The notes under the pieces: model-generated
Told to the model about the DNA's origin: nothing
The model's input: only the letters and a program-made list of their open reading frames with translations
The model's database searches: none
Shown here: positions 1 through 6,032 of the stretch, one piece after another
Layout of the letters: every line of letters begins with the position of its first letter
Position numbering within the stretch: position 1 is the first letter of the stretch
Made by a program: the position numbers and the translations under genes
Source: Candidatus Rifleibacteriota bacterium
GTDB lineage: Bacteria > Riflebacteria > Ozemobacteria > Ozemobacterales > Ozemobacteraceae
DNA: 9,929 nt
Assembly (NCBI GenBank): GCA_029560455.1
Contig: JAKQKW010000254.1
Location: 1 to 9,929 of the forward strand
Direction: 5' to 3'

Positions 1-177
1 ATTGAAGAACTCGACCGCAAAGGGTTTGCCATCATCGACGCCACCGATGTCGTCGAAAACAAGGTCGACCTCAACCGCTACGGCCGCTGCGTCATCACCA
101 TTGACGGATCAGAATTGGCACGCGGTGGTGGTGGCTGCCGCTGCATGACCATGCCAATCCGCCGCAAGCCGATTTGA
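1..177 (+). CDS. arcA: Arginine deiminase, C-terminal fragment (5' end outside window)
   Basis: Frame 1 is open from the window edge to a TGA at 175-177, giving the last 58 residues of a protein. Arginine deiminase hydrolyses L-arginine to citrulline and ammonia in the cytoplasm, the first step of the arginine deiminase energy pathway. The fragment holds a hydrophobic strand (CVITIDGSELARGGGG) followed by RCMTMPI, which matches the family's C-terminal catalytic loop, in which the Cys before Met-Thr is the nucleophile (here fragment residue 48, bases 142-144). The family is about 400 residues long, so roughly 85% lies upstream. A second Cys sits two residues before the catalytic one (CRC), where family members I recall have Pro, Ala or Gly. 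No other arc gene is visible: the next gene is a signalling phosphatase 64 bases downstream with its own promoter candidate. A related guanidino-modifying enzyme cannot be excluded from the C-terminus alone. Confidence 0.82.
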   Translation: MEELDRKGFAIIDATDVVENKVDLNRYGRCVITIDGSELARGGGGCRCMTMPIRRKPI

Positions 178-197
178 CCTGCCGTTTCTAAAGCTGA

Positions 198-226
198 TTG
201 GCAAACAGGCTCTGACGTGAGATAAT
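198..226 (+). promoter_or_regulatory. Sigma70-like promoter with extended -10, upstream of first phosphatase gene
   Basis: TTGGCA (198-203, 5/6 match to TTGACA) is separated by 17 bases from GATAAT (221-226, 5/6 match to TATAAT). The -10 is preceded by TGA at 218-220, an extended -10 (TGn) motif. Transcription would begin near base 233, only about 9 bases before the ATG at 242 and right at the Shine-Dalgarno AGAGG (233-237). The leader would therefore be extremely short, or the site may be a chance match. If real, the phosphatase pair can be expressed separately from the arginine deiminase. Confidence 0.5.
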
Positions 227-241
227 GGCCAGAGAGGTATT

Positions 242-3052
242 ATGCAGAGTCAGCAGTCAACCAGCAGCCTGACCGAAAAACTCACGCTGTTTTTCATGAT
301 CGCTGCCATATTTGCGACAGTTTTATGGGGTCTCGAATCATGGTTCGAAACCCGCATTAATTCATGCCAGAACGATCTGCAGACCCGGCGCCGGCAACAT
401 ACCGAGACTATCGCCGCCGCCACCGAACCCGAACTTTTCATTACCCGCACCATATTGCCGGTACTGCGCCAGGTCAGCGAGAACCCGCAGATCGATCTCG
501 AAAAACTCCGGGCCCACCATCTGCAGAAAAATCGCCTCGACATGACCCTCTACCAGTTCGATGCCCGCGGCGAGCTTACCAGAACCGCCCCGGCCCGTGC
601 CCCCAACCTGTGGCTGATGCGCAACCTTTTCACCAGCCTGCGCGAAACCGATATCCGCAAAGTTTCACAGGCCCGCAAAGGCCTTGACAAAAAACTCGAA
701 TTTGCCTTCGGCTTCGGGAAAGACCTCAATTCGATCCGAGAAAACCCGGAAACCATAATAAACACAGCCTCTGGTGACAAAGAAGGCATGCTCGCCTGGA
801 CCAGCCGCCCCAACGGCGGTCTGATAATCACCTGCAGCGAAGCACCAGAAGCACGCCGGATTTTCCGTCTTCGCCCGGAGGTTCCCGCGTCAGATCCAAC
901 ATTGGCTCAGACCGGCATTCTTGAAACCGTTAACAACGGCTCTTCACTCGCTGGTCAGGCTTATTCCTTCCTTTCCCGCCTCGGAGTCGACTCCGGTTTT
1001 TATGCCGGCCGTCACTGGTTCTTCATCAATACCCGCAGCGCCCGCAGGGTTTTTGCCGCCTTTCGAACAGTCCCCTGCCCGTTCACCCGGGCTCTGCACC
1101 TGATCAGACTTGTAATCGCATCAACCGCTCTCGCGGTTCTGCTGTTTTTTGCCATCGCCGGCACCAGCATGGCCATCAGCCTGAAAAAGCTGGTTATCAC
1201 CATGTTTTTTGCCTCGTCATTGATACCACTGAGCGGCATTGCCTCGACGACTCTCGACAACCTCGATGTCTTCACCCAGATTCACAACAACAAAACCAGA
1301 GCAGCAAAAGAAGAAACCCTGAGCAACATGGTGCAGAATTTTAACAAGTATCTGGCATCGAGCTCCGCAAGTCTGGTTCGCCTTACCGAAAACCCCGGAA
1401 CCGGCAGCAAAGACCAGGCAACCCAACAGATGAACAGCGCAATCACCGCCGCCTTTCCAGAAGCCCGAATTACCCTGCGCAACTCTGCCGGCGACCTCAT
1501 CTTTTCCAACAGTCCCGATTTTTCTTCGGGCCGCGAAACGGTTTTTAAATCATTGTCGCGCCGCCTGGTTGAACGCTATATCCCCGAAAGACTCGACGAG
1601 CACAGATATAACGGCAACCCGTTTTCTGACTCGATGGTTCGCAAAGACGATATGGGCTTCGGCACCCTGCTGAATTACCCGAACCGGCTGCAGTTCGTCA
1701 GAACCGGCAACTCAGAAATGCTGCTTTTTTACCGGCTGTTGCCGGCATCCAAAGGCTCCGCCGCCATTGCTCAGGTCGAATTGTCGACCAGCGCCACCGT
1801 CAGGCGCTATCTTAAAGCGGTCGGCCATCAGCCAGTCAGCGTTGAAAACAATTCCATGACCATCTCGGCCTTTTATCCAAAAGGCTACCGTTGGTCGCTC
1901 CCTCCGTCGACACAGCACCAAAAAGCGGTTCTGCAGATCGCCGAAGCTGCGCACGTGACCGGCAAGGCTCAGTTCAGAAGGTTAACCGGCAATATCGACG
2001 GATTTGCCCTGTGCATTCCCGCGTCTGAACTGGCGGGAAACTGCCTCATTGCCTTCAGCTCAGCCCAACCGCTCGATGAAGCCCTGGCCCGCATGAAAAA
2101 CCGCATCCTCAGTGGCACTGTCATTGCTCTCATTCTGCTGATTTCATTGGCAACCTGGATTTCACGACAGCTGATCAGCCCGCTCGACAACCTGGAATCG
2201 GGCATCAAAGCACTGGCGGCCCGCAATTTCGAGGCCCGCATCAGCGTGCCACCAGGCAAAGACGAACTCTCACAGCTGTTTCACGCCTTTAACGACATGA
2301 TGGCCGAAAGTTACGATATGCAGATCGCCCACAGCGTTCAGGAAGGCCTGGTGCCGAGCGAATTCCCAGAAGTAGCAGGCTACAACGTTTTTGGCATGCT
2401 ACAGTCTGCCTCAGATCTTGGCGGCGACTGCCTCGACTGCTTCCTTCTCCCGAACGGACATCTGCTGTTTCTCGTCGGCGACCTGACCGGCCACGGAGTT
2501 GGCTCAGCCCTGATGATGGCTTTTGCCCGTGCCGTCACCTTTCACTGGAGCCAGAAAGGCAACCTTACCCCTGCCAGCCTCGTCGATCAGATCGACAACA
2601 TGCTGCGCGAAAACCGTACCGAACGCATGTTCATGGGCATTATCTGCGGCGTTCTCAATCCCGAAAATCACGAAGTCGAACTGGTAACCAAGGGGCATAT
2701 CTATCCGCTAAAAGTCTCGACTGATGGCACCTGCACCTGGAAAGGTCTGCCGGCCTACCCGCTCGGCATTGCACGCCAGACTTCTGCAACATCGATCAGA
2801 TTCACCATGAATCCCGGCGATGGCCTGCTGTGCATGACAGACGGCTTTCTCGAAGCTTATAATCGCCAGCTGCGAACTATAGGCTTTGATGGTATCGAAG
2901 AATGGGCGGTCGCTACTGCCAGCAGCGACGCCAGAGGCTGGGTACAGGCCCTTGAAACCAGATTCAAAATCTGGTGTGACAACCGGCAGTCTGACGATAT
3001 CTCGATCTTTGCCCTGAAACGCCAGTCGGAGGCAGATAAGCATGTCAGCTGA
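242..3052 (+). CDS. Membrane-anchored HAMP-SpoIIE/RsbU-type PP2C phosphatase (first of pair)
   Basis: This 936-residue protein is a predicted inner-membrane Ser/Thr phosphatase of the SpoIIE/RsbU class. Such enzymes dephosphorylate STAS-domain anti-anti-sigma proteins in partner-switching pathways. Order seen: membrane segment 1 at about 14-31; extracytoplasmic region to about 288; membrane segments 2 and 3 at about 289-311 and 316-333, joined by a short Lys-containing turn; a second extracytoplasmic region to about 621; membrane segment 4 at 622-641; HAMP at about 642-695 (ISPLDNLESG, DELSQLFHAFN); and a PP2C domain from about 700. Metal-binding acids are present: D729 in LGGD, D747 in VGDLTGHG, D867 in MTDG, and D918-D919 near the end. 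SVQEGLVP resembles the RsbU switch-helix start. The usual GGDYYD is GGDCLDC. I recognise no known sensor domain in either external region. The start follows AGAGG at 233-237. The end overlaps the next gene by 11 bases, implying co-translation. The general class is secure; the target is unknown. Confidence 0.92.
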   Translation: MQSQQSTSSLTEKLTLFFMIAAIFATVLWGLESWFETRINSCQNDLQTRRRQHTETIAAATEPELFITRTILPVLRQVSENPQIDLEKLRAHHLQKNRLDMTLYQFDARGELTRTAPARAPNLWLMRNLFTSLRETDIRKVSQARKGLDKKLEFAFGFGKDLNSIRENPETIINTASGDKEGMLAWTSRPNGGLIITCSEAPEARRIFRLRPEVPASDPTLAQTGILETVNNGSSLAGQAYSFLSRLGVDSGFYAGRHWFFINTRSARRVFAAFRTVPCPFTRALHLIRLVIASTALAVLLFFAIAGTSMAISLKKLVITMFFASSLIPLSGIASTTLDNLDVFTQIHNNKTRAAKEETLSNMVQNFNKYLASSSASLVRLTENPGTGSKDQATQQMNSAITAAFPEARITLRNSAGDLIFSNSPDFSSGRETVFKSLSRRLVERYIPERLDEHRYNGNPFSDSMVRKDDMGFGTLLNYPNRLQFVRTGNSEMLLFYRLLPASKGSAAIAQVELSTSATVRRYLKAVGHQPVSVENNSMTISAFYPKGYRWSLPPSTQHQKAVLQIAEAAHVTGKAQFRRLTGNIDGFALCIPASELAGNCLIAFSSAQPLDEALARMKNRILSGTVIALILLISLATWISRQLISPLDNLESGIKALAARNFEARISVPPGKDELSQLFHAFNDMMAESYDMQIAHSVQEGLVPSEFPEVAGYNVFGMLQSASDLGGDCLDCFLLPNGHLLFLVGDLTGHGVGSALMMAFARAVTFHWSQKGNLTPASLVDQIDNMLRENRTERMFMGIICGVLNPENHEVELVTKGHIYPLKVSTDGTCTWKGLPAYPLGIARQTSATSIRFTMNPGDGLLCMTDGFLEAYNRQLRTIGFDGIEEWAVATASSDARGWVQALETRFKIWCDNRQSDDISIFALKRQSEADKHVS
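3028..3032 (+). promoter_or_regulatory. Ribosome binding site of second phosphatase, inside first gene
   Basis: GGAGG lies 9 bases before the ATG at 3042 and within the last codons of the first phosphatase gene, whose TGA is at 3050-3052. The site supports the overlapping start at 3042 and a coupled, single-transcript arrangement. Confidence 0.75.
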
Positions 3053-5912
3053 CAAACAACATCTTTCTGCATCTTTCGGCCGGCTCAGCCTTATTTTTGC
3101 CGGCATTCTCCTGCTGTTCGTTTCACTGACCGCATCACAGACCGCCGAAAAGCTGCAGCGTGAACACGAAAGATACCTGTTGAAAACCCTCGAATGTAGC
3201 CTTGATCCATTGATTGCCGCCACCTCCGACGAATCTTACGTCTTCAACCGGATAACTTCTCTTGTTGCCGCTGCCAGAAACGGTGGCATCGATGGCAAGC
3301 GCCTGGCTGAAGCCGTAATTATGGCTTCAGATACATTCAGGGTTCCGGTAAAAGCATTCTTTTACCAGAACATGAAATTGCAGAAGTCATTTAACGCCAC
3401 GGCGTCTGAAACCCCTCTGTTCGAAAGCATCATGGCCGATCTCAACCAGACCGGAACAGCTTTTGAAGAAGCACAGAGACGCGTGCACCAGTCACTGCTC
3501 GACAATTTCGGCTCAGGGCACCGACTCGAACTTATGAGTGCCTCGCGGGGCACCCAGAAACGCTACAAATTCGGCGAAGCAGACTATTTCTATTACTGGA
3601 ACAGCTGGCCCGACGGGCTCGGAGTTTTTATCATCGCCACCGGGTTTCCCGATTTTCTTGGTCGTTTCGCCAGAATTGCAACCGATCGCCAGATATTCGG
3701 CGCCGGCACGCCTGCAACAGGTCAGTATTTCCCGCCGGATGGCCTCACGGCTGACCAGACTGCCGCCGCCCATATCAAAGCCAGAATTAACAGCCAGAAC
3801 CACACTGAAGCCTTCGATCACATCTGGCTGTTCCAGGAAGACGAAACCGGCAGCTTCTGGTGCCGGGTAATGCCCATAAGCGAAGCTGAGACCGGGCGCC
3901 CCGTCTGGGCCGATTATCTGCTGCTCATTGCAGAAATAATGCTGCTCATCTCTTTCATTCTCTACCTGACCGCTTTTGCCGGTATTAAACCCGGGGCAGC
4001 CGTCGCCGCATGGCTTGATTCATTGTCAATCCGCTACCGCCTTATGGGGTTATTCTCTATGGCCTCTGTTTTTCCGGTTCTGCTTTCGGTTCTGATCGGT
4101 GCAACTTCACTTGCCGACCGGCATGAAGTCATCGAAAACAGTGTAATTGCCGAATCTATCTCGGCCGTGGAACCACTCGAAAAGATGTATAACATCCGCA
4201 TAGCCCAGTCAGAGGCACTCGGTCGCGATCTGCGCCAGGCCCTTCTCACCGAACCGCCCTCAGAAGAAATGTTCCAGCGCCACCTCAAAAAGCACTCCCT
4301 GCCAAGATTCCTTGCACGCCTCGAAGTCAGAGACGGTGACGGTCAGACGATCTTTTCTACTGATGACCGCCAGGTTCACGGTGTTGCCGAAGCCATGGAT
4401 ATCCTCAGCCGCATGACCATCAAACTGCATTCCCCTCATAGAATGAGCCCGGCTGCCGCAGCCAGGGTTTCACCCGCCGAAATTGTCAGCGAATCGGTAA
4501 TGTCGACAGACGAAATCGGCATGGCGACTATCATGCGGCTGCGCGGCCGCCAGTGGCACTTCCACATGGGAACCTTTCCGACCACCTGGTTCTGGGATGT
4601 CTACCCTGAAATTGCAAGCGGCCCCGGCTTCATGTGCCAGACCAACCAGCTTCTCGAAATCTACCTCAAACAGGTCGAAGAAACTCTCGGCAAATCCCGG
4701 ATCAGCAGCGATACTCTGCAGCTGGCAACCGAGCTGAACTATCATTTCAGCAGCTTCCGGGTTTTTCCTGACTATAGCTTTCTGCCGGTCGACAAACTGC
4801 TGCAGGCTGCAGTAACCAGCTTTCGCACCAACCGGGTGCTTTTCCGTGAAATCGAAGCCGCCGGGCAGAAATGGTGGCTGACCTGTAAACCCGAAAAAAA
4901 TATAAACTCGCACGTTTTTATGCACCTAATCTCGCAGCCGGCACGTCTGCTGGCGCTCGAGCCTTTCAAATGGCGCCTGATGGCCGGCGGCATTTTCGCC
5001 CTGATTATCTCTCTGCTAGGCGCCATGCTGATTACCAGACTGATAATTCTGCCGGTCGGTGACTTGAACGCAGGTATAACCGCCATCAGAGAGCGGCGCC
5101 AGGATTTTCGCATTCCGTTCCGCCGCGATGACGAATTCGGCGCTCTGGCGAACGCCTTTAACAAGGTTATCGGCGAGCTTAAAGAACTTGAATATGGCCG
5201 CATCGTTCAGGAAAGCCTGCTTCCCAGCGCAGCAATCGTTCCTGAAGGTTACGACATAGCATTTTTCAACACTTCCGCAACCGACCTGGCCGGCGACTAC
5301 CATGACTGCGTCAGGCTCAACGACGGCCGCCTGGCAATGGTTCTCGGCGATGTCACTGGTCATGGCATATCGGCGGCTCTGGCGATGGCCATGGCCAAAG
5401 CCACGGTAAACTACGCTGCCGCTGACGGCAAGTTGTTTCCGGTCGGCGTCATGGACATGCTCAACGCCCTGTTCAATCGCGAACTCAAGCCGCGCCACAA
5501 GTTCATGACTCTTGTGACGATCGTTCTCGACCCCGCCACCGGCAAAATCGAAGTCGACAACGCCGGGCAGTCATACCCGAGATTTTACAAAGCCGCCGAA
5601 GACCGTTCAGAAGAAATTGAACTGCCAACCATGCCCCTCGGCGCCATGAAAAAGCGCCGCAGTAAAATCGAAACCCGCGTAATGCAATCCGGTGATGCCA
5701 TGATACTCTATTCTGACGGCATCATAGAATGCAGCGACGCTACCGGCGATATGTACGGCTACAACCGCTTCAGCGACAGTTTCGAACGACTGATGCGCGA
5801 AAAGACTCCGGCTGATAAGGCCCTGCGTCAAATGATGCATGAACTTGACTCTTTCAGAGTTCCCGGCCCTTACCCCGACGACGTCACCCTGGTAATCATA
5901 AGAAAACTCTGA
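3042..5912 (+). CDS. Membrane-anchored HAMP-SpoIIE/RsbU-type PP2C phosphatase (second of pair)
   Basis: This 956-residue protein has the same layout as its upstream neighbour and is clearly a paralogue. It has membrane segment 1 at about 14-32, an extracytoplasmic region to about 292, membrane segments 2 and 3 at about 293-313 and 334-354 with a basic cytoplasmic loop between them, a second extracytoplasmic region to about 645, membrane segment 4 at 646-665, HAMP at about 666-718 (ILPVGDLNAG, DEFGALANAFN) and a C-terminal PP2C domain. Conserved acids are D752 (LAGDYHD), D770 (LGDVTGHG), D892 (YSDG) and D946-D947 (DDVTL). IVQESLLP marks the RsbU-type junction helix. The first Gly of the GGD motif is Ala; all metal ligands are kept, so it should be active. 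By eye the external regions differ from the first protein far more than the HAMP-PP2C part, which suggests different inputs feeding a similar output. No STAS or anti-sigma partner lies nearby. It ends 120 bases before the convergent repeat-protein gene. Confidence 0.92.
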   Translation: MSADKQHLSASFGRLSLIFAGILLLFVSLTASQTAEKLQREHERYLLKTLECSLDPLIAATSDESYVFNRITSLVAAARNGGIDGKRLAEAVIMASDTFRVPVKAFFYQNMKLQKSFNATASETPLFESIMADLNQTGTAFEEAQRRVHQSLLDNFGSGHRLELMSASRGTQKRYKFGEADYFYYWNSWPDGLGVFIIATGFPDFLGRFARIATDRQIFGAGTPATGQYFPPDGLTADQTAAAHIKARINSQNHTEAFDHIWLFQEDETGSFWCRVMPISEAETGRPVWADYLLLIAEIMLLISFILYLTAFAGIKPGAAVAAWLDSLSIRYRLMGLFSMASVFPVLLSVLIGATSLADRHEVIENSVIAESISAVEPLEKMYNIRIAQSEALGRDLRQALLTEPPSEEMFQRHLKKHSLPRFLARLEVRDGDGQTIFSTDDRQVHGVAEAMDILSRMTIKLHSPHRMSPAAAARVSPAEIVSESVMSTDEIGMATIMRLRGRQWHFHMGTFPTTWFWDVYPEIASGPGFMCQTNQLLEIYLKQVEETLGKSRISSDTLQLATELNYHFSSFRVFPDYSFLPVDKLLQAAVTSFRTNRVLFREIEAAGQKWWLTCKPEKNINSHVFMHLISQPARLLALEPFKWRLMAGGIFALIISLLGAMLITRLIILPVGDLNAGITAIRERRQDFRIPFRRDDEFGALANAFNKVIGELKELEYGRIVQESLLPSAAIVPEGYDIAFFNTSATDLAGDYHDCVRLNDGRLAMVLGDVTGHGISAALAMAMAKATVNYAAADGKLFPVGVMDMLNALFNRELKPRHKFMTLVTIVLDPATGKIEVDNAGQSYPRFYKAAEDRSEEIELPTMPLGAMKKRRSKIETRVMQSGDAMILYSDGIIECSDATGDMYGYNRFSDSFERLMREKTPADKALRQMMHELDSFRVPGPYPDDVTLVIIRKL

Positions 5913-5967
5913 GTTTTCCTCCGGTCGCCAAGTCTGCCGAAGCGACCAGAATCAGGCAAAAGAAAAA

Positions 5968-5987
5968 GGGCCCGGAAAACCGGGCCC
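5968..5987 (-). terminator. Rho-independent terminator of repeat-protein gene, in convergent gap
   Basis: A perfect 8-base-pair stem (GGGCCCGG / CCGGGCCC) encloses an AAAA loop. On the minus strand the stem is followed by TTTTTCTTTT (complement of 5958-5967), the expected U tract, so it terminates the minus-strand gene that ends at 6033. On the plus strand the hairpin is followed by AAAATTTC without a T run, so termination of the phosphatase pair here would be weaker. Confidence 0.85.
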
Positions 5988-6032
5988 AAAATTTCAACTT
6001 AACGCTTAGAGATTACGGAAACTTACTTCCCT

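Noticed and set aside
178..209. Terminator after the arginine deiminase gene
   Set aside because: CCTG-CC-GTTT can pair with AAACAGG, but the stem is interrupted, the loop is 15 bases and no T run follows.
2708..3223. 171-residue minus-strand open frame across the junction of the phosphatase genes
   Set aside because: It overlaps the conserved PP2C C-terminus and the first membrane segment of the second gene and has no domain signature.
5923..5947. Plus-strand terminator after the phosphatase pair
   Set aside because: GGTCGC / GCGACC gives only six base pairs around a 13-base loop and has no T tract; the stronger hairpin at 5968-5987 lies just beyond.
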